From the NCBI GenBank assembly GCA_031551355.1, contig JAVBNT010000004.1:1-64000 (forward strand): DNA of 64,000 nucleotides. Reading direction: 5' to 3'. How positions within the stretch are numbered: position 1 is the first letter of the stretch; the number at the start of each line of letters is the position of its first letter. The notes under the pieces are model-generated. The model worked only from the letters and a program-made list of their open reading frames with translations, did not search any database and had not been told where the DNA came from. The position numbers and the translations under genes were made by a program. This document shows positions 7,736 through 15,974 of the stretch, piece by piece. The DNA comes from JAVBNT01 sp031551355. Lineage in GTDB: Bacteria > Vulcanimicrobiota > CADAWZ01.

Positions 7736-9499
7736 TCAAAGACCTCTATCAAAAACAAATTTCACCGGGTAACAGGAAGAAGCTTCAGGAATCGTTATCA
7801 TCTGCAGTTCCTTAGTCTCCCCCGGCTCAAGACTAATTCGCTTTAGCTCAAAAAACTCTTCTTTTCTTACAACAGGAGTCTCACAAAGTTCACCATTCAT
7901 AAAAATAGTCCCCTGGGAAGTGCCGTTCAGCGGCACAAACGATATCTTGACCGAATCTCTGGAATTAGTATCGTTCTTTAATTTTACATTCAGTTTATAA
8001 ATAACGCCATAGTTACCGGTATTAGGCTCCCCCGTCTCCGAGTCTATAACCCATGGCCATTTTCCGACTTCTATCTCCTCTACTACTCCCGACGACAGTT
8101 TATAAGAACGATCGAACACGATCTCTGCCTGCGGGAAAACACCATGGGGATGAATCTTAAACGGATCAAAAGGTTCATTTATATCAGGGAGTATTTCCAC
8201 ACGTCTCGGAAGAGTATGATTTTGAACTCTAACTTCCGCCTCTGTGCCCTCAAGCACCTGAAAGTCACAAAATCCTGATAAAAGAAAATTCTTCGGTATA
8301 TCGGTATTCTCAACCTCCGCCAATGCGCCCGGGGCTAAATCCAAAATAAATCCCGACTTGGATGAATAAAGAGATATATATCTTACGGCAGCCTTATGTC
8401 CGGCATACATCTCAAATTTATCAGGTCCGGCCGACGCCTTGCGGAACAAAAGGCGCATATTCTGCCTTCCTTTGTTTTTGACGGTAATCATCAATTTACG
8501 TCTGTCCGGAGAACCGTTCTTATGAGAATACAGCATACGGGCCGATTCATCTTTGGCAATTACGTCCTTAAATAAAACCCCGTCATCCTTCACTGTCTCA
8601 GGCCGGTTGGAAACCCAAAGTTCCTTGGCTGGAATCCAGGGAACATTACTGTTGACAATAGTAACCCTGACAGTTCCTTCCGCACGGTAATAATTTTCAC
8701 CGTCAATAACAACAGGAACTGAGACCGTCATTTTTTCACCGGGACGCAGATCTTTAGGGATAACCGGAGGCTCCTTTATATACAATTCGGCACCCTTATT
8801 AATCGTAACGGCATCCCAGACCCGCATCATCACAGCCGACTGTATTAATTCCTGAGCAGCCGGATTTCCGGTAACCGTTTGCTCGATGGAAGGAGAAATA
8901 ACTCCGGCGCGCTCTTTGGCAAAAACCTTAACAATACACCTGGCAGTGCCTCTCTGGATTATTACTGAAAAATCTCCTGTAGACAGAGGTGAAAAAGAAA
9001 TAGAATTGTCTTCTTCGGAAACCGAGACCCGCAATCTTGAAGAGTCATACTTTAGTTTAAGAGCTCCCGAAGAGCCAACAGAAATAGTTTCCTCTTCACC
9101 AACAGCAATATTAAGGAGACGCTTAGAAACCTTAAGTGTATCCTCACCCACCACAGCAAGAATATTTTTCAGCCATAAAGTAGCCAGTGCCTTTGATTCC
9201 GAATTTTGTTTTAAAGCCTGTTTTTTCGTAACAACAATAATAAGAGTATCCTTCCAGTATATAGCCGTCCCCTCAGGAACATCTTTAAGAGTCAGGTCTT
9301 TGCCGGACGCACCGCCGTCAATTTTAGCATTGATTTTATCCGAAGCGGCTTTTGCCGTAAGGTCTCCCGATTCGTCATCCGTATCATAAATCCGCATAAC
9401 GACATTGCCGTCAATCAAAACCGAAGCCGGTTCCTGTGCATGAATCCCTACAGAAGAAAAAATCAAAACCCAAAAAAACAAAAAAAACTTTTTTAACAT
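7736..9499 (-). CDS. Exported multi-domain beta-rich protein of unknown function
   Basis: The start is taken at the ATG at 9499, with AGGA upstream. This yields a Sec signal peptide (MLKKFFLFFWVLIFSSVGIHA) and a mature protein of about 565 residues. An upstream ATG at 9538 would add 13 residues before the signal. The mature part looks like several beta-sandwich modules with alternating hydrophobic strands. The last 120 residues carry the string GNYGVIYKLNVKLKNDT, strikingly like GNFGVVYFLDLCIINDT in the exported protein at 49989-51296, so the two share a domain. It interrupts the usual lpxD-lpxC order, separated from lpxD by a perfect palindrome at 9541-9576. Function unknown; an envelope role is inferred. 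Confidence 0.8.
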   Translation of the reverse strand: MLKKFFLFFWVLIFSSVGIHAQEPASVLIDGNVVMRIYDTDDESGDLTAKAASDKINAKIDGGASGKDLTLKDVPEGTAIYWKDTLIIVVTKKQALKQNSESKALATLWLKNILAVVGEDTLKVSKRLLNIAVGEEETISVGSSGALKLKYDSSRLRVSVSEEDNSISFSPLSTGDFSVIIQRGTARCIVKVFAKERAGVISPSIEQTVTGNPAAQELIQSAVMMRVWDAVTINKGAELYIKEPPVIPKDLRPGEKMTVSVPVVIDGENYYRAEGTVRVTIVNSNVPWIPAKELWVSNRPETVKDDGVLFKDVIAKDESARMLYSHKNGSPDRRKLMITVKNKGRQNMRLLFRKASAGPDKFEMYAGHKAAVRYISLYSSKSGFILDLAPGALAEVENTDIPKNFLLSGFCDFQVLEGTEAEVRVQNHTLPRRVEILPDINEPFDPFKIHPHGVFPQAEIVFDRSYKLSSGVVEEIEVGKWPWVIDSETGEPNTGNYGVIYKLNVKLKNDTNSRDSVKISFVPLNGTSQGTIFMNGELCETPVVRKEEFFELKRISLEPGETKELQMITIPEASSCYPVKFVFDRGL

Positions 9500-9540
9500 T
9501 TCCCAACATCCTAACAAAATATTTAAAACATCTATCAAAT

Positions 9541-9576
9541 ATTTAAACTATACGGACTTGTCCGTATAGTTTAAAT
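9541..9576. promoter_or_regulatory. Perfect 36-nt palindrome within the lpx operon
   Basis: Two 17-nt arms beginning ATTTAAACTATACGGAC are separated by only two bases. No T-run follows on either strand, so it is not a simple terminator. It lies between lpxD and the next gene and could be an operator, an mRNA processing or stability hairpin, or a small insertion. Confidence 0.7.
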
Positions 9577-9600
9577 GTAGTGAACAGAGAAAGATATTGA

Positions 9601-10620
9601 CTAGTATGCAGATTCCAAAATTGCTATCTTCTCAGACAGATTCTCTACACGCACTGCAAGTTCCGGAAGCCTCGCTATCGCAGCTTCTATCCGAAGTTCT
9701 TCACGGTGATCTCTTGCCGGATAACCGGAAACAATCGCTCCGCTTTTCACCGGTTTCGTAACACCGGCCCTTCCTCCTATAACACTGTCCGAACCTATTT
9801 CTGTATGATCCCTTATCCCGGCCTGAGCAGCAACCACAACCCTGTCACCGATTTTTGTACTGCCGGCAATGCCTGACTGTGATACGATAGTACAATCTCT
9901 GCCGACCGAAGTATTATGACCTATTTGCACCAGATTATCTATTTTTGTACCGCAGCCGATTACCGTTTTTCCTGTTGTGGCGCGATCTATTGTCGTATTA
10001 GCACCTATTTCCACATCGTCACCGATAAAAACAATCCCAACCTGGGGTATTTTTATCTGTCTGGCACCGTCCCTGACAAAGCCGAACCCATCCGCACCGA
10101 TGACTGCTCCCGGATGAATCAAAACCCTGTCACCGATAACACATTCGCGCATAATGGAAACTCTATGGCGGAGAATCGAATCCGTTCCGATCCTGGCGCC
10201 GTCGCCGATAAAACAATGGGCCGAAATCTCACTGCCGCTGCCAATAACGGCATTATCCTCCAATACCGCAAACGGACCGATGGTAACATTGTCACCAATA
10301 GATACGTTTGAACCGATGACTGCCGTCGGGTGTATTCCTGCCGGTTTAGACGGCCTTTTGTGGAAAACAGCCAACAAAAGAGCAAACGCAAGCCGCGGAT
10401 TTTTAACTCTGACAACCGGTTTCTGTTCAAAAGCTTTTGCCTGCGCAGGTATAATTACAGCGCAAGCCCTGGAAGACAGGACTGACTGCCTGTACTTATC
10501 ACTCTCCATAAAAGTAAGGAAATCATCGGCGGCCTCATCGGCTCCGGAAATACCCGTCACATCAATATCGGAACCCTCAAGCGTTCCGCCAAGGAAATCT
10601 GCTATTTCACTTAACTTCAT
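9601..10620 (-). CDS. lpxD: UDP-3-O-(3-hydroxyacyl)glucosamine N-acyltransferase
   Basis: LpxD adds the second hydroxyacyl chain in lipid A synthesis. The 339-residue protein has the LpxD N-terminal uridine-binding domain (residues 1-95), a left-handed beta-helix of hexapeptide repeats (about 100-310) and a C-terminal helix. The catalytic His is in LVQIGHNTSVG and the family's HPGAVIGADGFGF segment is present. GGAGC lies 13 nt before the ATG. It follows the third Skp-like gene by 47 nt. Confidence 0.95.
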   Translation of the reverse strand: MKLSEIADFLGGTLEGSDIDVTGISGADEAADDFLTFMESDKYRQSVLSSRACAVIIPAQAKAFEQKPVVRVKNPRLAFALLLAVFHKRPSKPAGIHPTAVIGSNVSIGDNVTIGPFAVLEDNAVIGSGSEISAHCFIGDGARIGTDSILRHRVSIMRECVIGDRVLIHPGAVIGADGFGFVRDGARQIKIPQVGIVFIGDDVEIGANTTIDRATTGKTVIGCGTKIDNLVQIGHNTSVGRDCTIVSQSGIAGSTKIGDRVVVAAQAGIRDHTEIGSDSVIGGRAGVTKPVKSGAIVSGYPARDHREELRIEAAIARLPELAVRVENLSEKIAILESAY

Positions 10621-10667
10621 AAAATAATACCAGCTCCATATTTTTATACTTTAAATCAAAGATAAAT

Positions 10668-11120
10668 TTAAGATCCGGACTTCGTCTCTGAAGACCTTAG
10701 CCTGTTTAAAACGTCAACAGTAATGTCCCTGCCGCCATATTCTATTACCGGGGAGGATGAAGAGTTGTCGACTACTATTGTTATATGATTCTCTTTTGCA
10801 ACATATGCCGATGCTTCTCTTATTTTGTCAACGATCACTTCCTTCTCCGCATTCCATTTTACATCGAATTCTCTTATACGGGCAGTGTCTTCCTGTGAAG
10901 GCTCTTTCTTATTTTTCATTGCAGCGGCAATTTCCTGACGCTCTTTGATGTATTTATTGCCAAAGTCTTTATATGTGTCCCATTTTACAAAAAGCTGATC
11001 AGTATCAATATAACCAACAGTCAACGTCTGCGGCGGTGCCGGCGGCGTCTTTTCCTGCTGACAACCGCTGCACACAAAAATAGTAAACGATGCAAATATT
11101 ACTGCAAATATTTTTTTCAA
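10668..11120 (-). CDS. Skp/OmpH-family protein, probable lipoprotein (single module)
   Basis: This 150-residue protein has a signal peptide ending in VCSGC, a likely but imperfect lipobox. It continues with the OmpH pattern: a short beta-strand (TVGYIDTDQLF), a helical hairpin and a C-terminal strand pair (ITIVVDN, then VIEYGGRDIT). Skp proteins are periplasmic chaperones for outer membrane proteins delivered to BamA. This is the third Skp-like gene in a row between bamA and lpxD. It is unusual in seeming to be lipidated, where E. coli Skp is soluble. Confidence 0.8.
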   Translation of the reverse strand: MKKIFAVIFASFTIFVCSGCQQEKTPPAPPQTLTVGYIDTDQLFVKWDTYKDFGNKYIKERQEIAAAMKNKKEPSQEDTARIREFDVKWNAEKEVIVDKIREASAYVAKENHITIVVDNSSSSPVIEYGGRDITVDVLNRLRSSETKSGS

Positions 11121-11162
11121 AACAAACCTCCTTAAACAGGTCCTTAAATTCTCTTAAACATA

Positions 11163-12497
11163 TTAGTCGCGAACAGGTTCCGAAGCCGAACTATTAGCAG
11201 CCTTTACAGCTTTTATCGCCTGTTCCGTAAGATCTGTTGCTTTAACATTAGCAATATAACTCAGAAATATTGCCGTATATCCATCGGTATCGGCCATTTT
11301 GGCAACCTCCGATTTCAGATCGTCGGCCATCGCATTGTATAGCTTTTCTCTCTGCTGAGCAACAGCATCAAACTCAGTTTTCAGCTTGTTAAGTCTCTCC
11401 ATATCAGAACGCGCAAGCTGCTCTCTTGATTGTTCCATCTCCTTCATCATCCCAGCCTGCAACTCTTTCAGGCGTTTCTGGAGCTCTGCCTGTTTATTCT
11501 CAAGCATCCTCTGTGAAGAAGCCGTAGCACCGCTTAACTGAGCTTCCAATGCTCTTTGCTTCTGAGCAAATTCACCAGCTATCTGACGGCTCTTTTTCTC
11601 CAGTTCCGATTGATTCGGAGCCGAAGCCTGGTTTGAACCGGACGGATTAAATCCTATCTGCCTTTTAATGTCTTTATCTATTTTATCCTTATAGGCCGCA
11701 ACCTCTTTCTCAATATCGGCAAGTTCTTTTGCGCCCGTCTGCTCTATCTGATTGCCTATTTCCTGCTTCTTTCTGTCTTTCAATGCAGATTCTTCCTCCG
11801 TTATGGCGGAAAGCTCTTCAGTAAGAGCTTTCTTCTCTTCTTCCGGCGGATCCAACTGAAGCTTTAACTGGATGTTCAGACGCTGTTGCTGATTTTCTTT
11901 TGATATCTGACGCTCATATGCGGCGAGCTCGTTCTCAAGCTTTGTCCGCATTACATCCATGCGCTCCTTGGCGGTCTTCTGAAGCTCAAGCCGTTTGGCC
12001 GTAACCTGCCGGTCACGCAAAACGATAAGATCATTCGTAAGCGATTTTGCTTTTTCCGGAGAAGAAGGCCTTGCAGCCGGCTCTCCCGACGCCGCCAGTT
12101 TTTTCATTTTCATACGGGCACTGCTGGCCTCTTTTTCCAACTGAGAGGCAATCTCTCTTTTATGTCTTTCCAGAGAAGCCTGCACTTCAAGCAACTGGGC
12201 TTTAAGCTCTTTTTCCGCCTGAGCCTGAGCCTGCTTCATTCTCTCTGCCTGCTTCATTCCCAACTCATTCAGAGAAGGATTTGCCTGAGCCATTCTGGCC
12301 TGCAGATCGGCAAGTTTCTTATCTAAAACCTCAAGACGTTTCCAGTCACGGTGCTCCTTAAGAACTTTGGCCGGATCTATAACGCCTATTTTCATCGGCT
12401 TAGGCTCTGACTTAGGCTCTGACTTTGTGCAACCCGATAAATACAGGCATAAAAGCGAAGAAAAAACGAAAAATATAACTTTGATTTTCAATTTCAT
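11163..12497 (-). CDS. Long coiled-coil OmpH/Skp-like lipoprotein
   Basis: The 444-residue protein has a clear lipoprotein signal (LYLSGC, lipid Cys near residue 23). An OmpH-like strand follows (MKIGVIDPAKVL). Residues about 55-390 are an almost continuous Glu/Lys/Gln/Ala-rich coiled coil. The C-terminal strand and helix (GYTAIFLSYIANVKATDLTEQAI) match the end of an OmpH module. It therefore looks like a Skp whose hairpin arms have been greatly lengthened. It lies in the bamA operon, 23 nt after the double-Skp gene. A periplasmic chaperone or spacer role is inferred. Confidence 0.78.
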   Translation of the reverse strand: MKLKIKVIFFVFSSLLCLYLSGCTKSEPKSEPKPMKIGVIDPAKVLKEHRDWKRLEVLDKKLADLQARMAQANPSLNELGMKQAERMKQAQAQAEKELKAQLLEVQASLERHKREIASQLEKEASSARMKMKKLAASGEPAARPSSPEKAKSLTNDLIVLRDRQVTAKRLELQKTAKERMDVMRTKLENELAAYERQISKENQQQRLNIQLKLQLDPPEEEKKALTEELSAITEEESALKDRKKQEIGNQIEQTGAKELADIEKEVAAYKDKIDKDIKRQIGFNPSGSNQASAPNQSELEKKSRQIAGEFAQKQRALEAQLSGATASSQRMLENKQAELQKRLKELQAGMMKEMEQSREQLARSDMERLNKLKTEFDAVAQQREKLYNAMADDLKSEVAKMADTDGYTAIFLSYIANVKATDLTEQAIKAVKAANSSASEPVRD

Positions 12498-12520
12498 AAA
12501 ATAAATCTCTTATCCTCGGG

Positions 12521-13360
12521 TTATTTGGAAGAACCTGCAGAAGAGCCGTTAAGCGATTCGACAACTTTATCGGTAACATTCCTGCCGCCGTACATAACGT
12601 ACTGCTTGTCAAGAATTAAAACCATATTTTCCTTTTCGGCAACGGATTTTACGGTAAAAGTAACTTTGTCGAAAAGAGGCGACATAATCGCAGCTCTTTT
12701 CGCCTCAAGCTGCCGGTCATAGGAAGCTATAAGTTCCTGCTGTTTTTCCTTGCTCAGGGAAGCCGAACGTTTTGCCACATCCTTACGGGCATTTTCAAAT
12801 TCAGCCTGCATTTTTTTCTCTCCGTCACGGAATATCTGTAAAGTCCTGACAACATCCTGATCAAAATAACCTACAACACTTGAATCACCGATATTACCCT
12901 GAGCGGCAGGCAGATCTCCTTCTGCTCTGAATTTTTCCTTAACATCTTCAGTTATGTCTTCAGAACCTGTAACGACAATACTTTTATCCAGAACCACCTT
13001 AAGATTTTTCTCTTTGGCAACAATCTCAATTGCCGACTGAACGCGTCCCATCAAAACATTCAGGTCTTTATTCCTTACCATTTCGGATTCCTGACGAAAG
13101 CGGGCGTAAAGCTCCTGCTGCTGCTCCTGGGAAGCCCCCTTCATCTGCTGCGAATAAGACTTTTCAAGCTCTTGTATCGCCACGGCTATTTTTTCATTGG
13201 CCTTCTTAAACGCCGCCATTTTCATTATTGCCGACTTATCAATGACCCCTATTTCGCTATTCTGTTTCTTCTCTTCCTGCGGTTTAGGCTGGCACGACGC
13301 ACAAAATACGGCAAGTCCTAAAATAAAGCAAACAAAAATTTTATAAGTAACGTTTTTCAA
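12521..13360 (-). CDS. Tandem double Skp/OmpH-family protein, probable lipoprotein
   Basis: The protein has 279 residues. A signal peptide with FCASC suggests lipidation. Two complete OmpH modules follow: the first from EIGVIDKSAIM to SEDITEDVKEKF (about 36-145), the second from VVGYFDQDVVRT to GGRNVTDKVVESL (about 163-272). Each has the strand, helical hairpin and strand order of Skp. It lies directly downstream of bamA (38 nt), the classical Skp position. A duplicated module could let one chain form part of the Skp trimer, but this is inference. Confidence 0.82.
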   Translation of the reverse strand: MKNVTYKIFVCFILGLAVFCASCQPKPQEEKKQNSEIGVIDKSAIMKMAAFKKANEKIAVAIQELEKSYSQQMKGASQEQQQELYARFRQESEMVRNKDLNVLMGRVQSAIEIVAKEKNLKVVLDKSIVVTGSEDITEDVKEKFRAEGDLPAAQGNIGDSSVVGYFDQDVVRTLQIFRDGEKKMQAEFENARKDVAKRSASLSKEKQQELIASYDRQLEAKRAAIMSPLFDKVTFTVKSVAEKENMVLILDKQYVMYGGRNVTDKVVESLNGSSAGSSK

Positions 13361-13398
13361 TTTAACCCTCCTGAATTTAAGTAAACAATTTCCGGAAA

Positions 13399-15678
13399 TT
13401 AGAAACTCTGGCCGAAACCGATCGTGGTACGTGAACCATCCTGTCCGAATGCGTAATCAAATCTTATCACACCAAGCCCCAGAGTCGGCAGTGTAAGCCT
13501 AAGTCCGATACCGGCATCGGTATAAAGCTTTGACGTGCCTATGCCGTCAAACCAGGCATTACCGGCATCAACAAAAATGGCGCCGCTTAAAACCTTTAGC
13601 TTGGCAATCGGGAAACGCAGCTCGGCATTAAACAGAAGCATACGGTCTCCAAGGAATATATTATCGCGATAAGCCCTGAGCGTGTCAGCTCCTCCCATAT
13701 AGAAGAACTCCGACGTATAAGCTCCCTGTCCGTTCAAAACTCCGCCCCATGCTCTAAGCGCAAGCGTCGTCGATTTGCCGAACGGGATATATTTGCGTAT
13801 TTCCAATTGTGTTTTAGAGAAGTCGTCGGTTCCGCCGAGAAAACCTCCGGCGGCCTGGTATGATGCATTCATGAATGTTCCCGACATCGGATTGAAGATA
13901 TCATCGCGCGTATCATAAACAGCAGAAATAGTCGCGCTGTTTGCTTTTCCGGAGAACAGGCCAATCGGCTCATAATCGGAAATACTGCTTCTTGTCAGCG
14001 TCACATTTTCCGATTTCAGCGTCAGGAATGTTGTCAGATACTCACTCAAAGGATGACCGTAGCTGATAGTAAAACCGGTTCTCTCATCATCATAGTATGC
14101 ATATTGCAACGGATCCGAATAAGGTACTGCCTGAGCCAATTCTATATATTTCTGTGTATAAACAGACGCCCCAATTGAGTCACGGCTCGAATTAATCGCC
14201 GGATTAAAAACCGACAGACTCATCGAATGTGTATTTACACCAATCTGCCCCTGAATGGCGGCTCCCCAGCCAGTTCCGCCGAGATTTCTTTCGGAAACGG
14301 AAGCAGATCCGGCAATACCGCTTTTAACAGCACTTGAACCGCCGCCAAGATAACCGAGACCTATTGTCGCTGTACCTGTTTTTTGCTCTTTTACTTTAAG
14401 CAGCAGGACGACCTTACCAACTTCCGAACCGGCCTCAGGCTCAATATTTACACTGGAAAAATAACCGATGTTGTTAAGACGTTCCAGATCTTTCTGAATC
14501 CTTTTCCTTTTGAGAACCTGCCCGACTCTGGTATTCATATTTCTCAAAATTACATAATCTTTGGTTCTTTTGTTGCCTTCAATTTTAATTTCCTCAACAA
14601 CGGCTTCAATTATTCTTATCGAAACCAGTCCCTTTTCAGGTTCTACATTAGGTCTTATTGTATCAAGTATATAGTCATTTTTTTCGTAGAGCTTGGCAAT
14701 TTTGTCAGTATCGGCCTTGGCAATTTTCTGATTAAAAAGCTCACCTTTGCGCAACGAAACAAACGACATCAGCTTATCCGTAGGGAATACCGTGTTGCCG
14801 CTCATCTCAATATCTTTGATAACCATTCCTTCAATTATTGAGATATGCAGTACGCCGTCGTCGGTCCACTGCAAATCTTTAATGTGTGTAGGCCGGTAAA
14901 CATAACCGAGTTCCTCATCATAATATTGATTGATCGTTCCCATATCACCGTACAAAGTCTTGGAGTTTAGAATAACGCCGACTTTTGTTTCCATAAGTCC
15001 GGTCAATTTATCGGTCGAGACGATGGAATTGCCTTCAAAAACAATATTTTTCACTGTCGGATTTTCCAGCACGGAAAAAACTACTTTGATGCCGCCGATA
15101 AAATACCGGGTATCAATCTTTACATCGGTAAAATAACCCATATCAAAAATAGACTGAATATCACGCTGTATCTTTGTTTCGACAACAGGATCGCCTATTT
15201 TTATGGAAAGCACCTTGATGATTTCATCTGTAGGAACGGAAACATTTCCCTCAATGACGATCGCCGTGATCTTTGAGGCCATTTCCTCATCCTGAGGCGA
15301 GGATGCTTTCGAATCTGGCGGCTGAGAGTCTGAAGGCACCACCGGAACATTATCATTCTGTGGGACTGGAGCAGCAGCGGGTTCTTTTTGCACCGGTTCT
15401 GAAGGGTCCTGCGAATCATCATCATCTGTTTTCACAGGCTCGGAAGCCTTTTCTTTTTCCTGCACAGGAACAGTTGGTTCAGGTTCAGGAGACGGCTCAG
15501 CAATTGGCTTAACCTCCTGTCCGCCGGCTTCGTCAACAACACTTCCGGCAACAAAATTCTCTTCAAAATCTGTCTGAGCAGACGCACGCTCAAGCGCAAA
15601 AACCGATGGCGAAAGCATTGCAAACAAAAAAGAAAAAAGCTGAAGCCACGCAACCATACGAATCATCTTGGCCTTCAT
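13399..15678 (-). CDS. bamA: Outer membrane protein assembly factor BamA
   Basis: BamA inserts beta-barrel proteins into the outer membrane. The ATG at 15678 has GGAGG upstream and yields a signal peptide; the ATG five codons earlier does not. After the signal comes an acidic, Pro/Glu-rich linker (about residues 40-130) not typical of BamA. Four POTRA domains follow, each opening with a strand like ITAIVIEGN, VKNIVFEGN, IKDIEMSGN or VEEIKIEGN. The C-terminal barrel of about 330 residues ends in Phe (TIGFGQSF), the usual barrel signature. E. coli BamA has five POTRA domains; four is a shorter arrangement. It is the first gene of the envelope operon and diverges from argS. Confidence 0.93.
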   Translation of the reverse strand: MKAKMIRMVAWLQLFSFLFAMLSPSVFALERASAQTDFEENFVAGSVVDEAGGQEVKPIAEPSPEPEPTVPVQEKEKASEPVKTDDDDSQDPSEPVQKEPAAAPVPQNDNVPVVPSDSQPPDSKASSPQDEEMASKITAIVIEGNVSVPTDEIIKVLSIKIGDPVVETKIQRDIQSIFDMGYFTDVKIDTRYFIGGIKVVFSVLENPTVKNIVFEGNSIVSTDKLTGLMETKVGVILNSKTLYGDMGTINQYYDEELGYVYRPTHIKDLQWTDDGVLHISIIEGMVIKDIEMSGNTVFPTDKLMSFVSLRKGELFNQKIAKADTDKIAKLYEKNDYILDTIRPNVEPEKGLVSIRIIEAVVEEIKIEGNKRTKDYVILRNMNTRVGQVLKRKRIQKDLERLNNIGYFSSVNIEPEAGSEVGKVVLLLKVKEQKTGTATIGLGYLGGGSSAVKSGIAGSASVSERNLGGTGWGAAIQGQIGVNTHSMSLSVFNPAINSSRDSIGASVYTQKYIELAQAVPYSDPLQYAYYDDERTGFTISYGHPLSEYLTTFLTLKSENVTLTRSSISDYEPIGLFSGKANSATISAVYDTRDDIFNPMSGTFMNASYQAAGGFLGGTDDFSKTQLEIRKYIPFGKSTTLALRAWGGVLNGQGAYTSEFFYMGGADTLRAYRDNIFLGDRMLLFNAELRFPIAKLKVLSGAIFVDAGNAWFDGIGTSKLYTDAGIGLRLTLPTLGLGVIRFDYAFGQDGSRTTIGFGQSF

Positions 15679-15974
15679 AAACAAACCCTCCAAAACAAGT
15701 AGTATCTATATATAGAAGATTATCTTCCGTTACAGCAAAACATCCACCAAAAGGCATCCATGCGAAGAAAATTACGTCTAAATAACTTGTTTAAGATTCT
15801 ACGGATGCATACATATTCCTTTAAGAAAAAACAATAACCGAAAATTAAATAGAATCACTGAGATTTATCGGAAATAAAGGTTCTTCATCCGAACAGGGAG
15901 TATTTCTATTACAGATTTTTTTGCTTAGAAAAAAGCAAAAAACTATCACATAACAACAATTCAAGTGAGGGTTT
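15679..15974. promoter_or_regulatory. Divergent bamA / argS intergenic region
   Basis: About 295 nt. On the minus strand TTGCTG is followed after 18 nt by TATATA close to bamA, a possible but weak promoter; a small GAAGAT-T-ATCTTC palindrome lies in its spacer. For argS no clear promoter is seen, only a GTGAGG ribosome-binding site at about 15964-15969. Confidence 0.35.
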
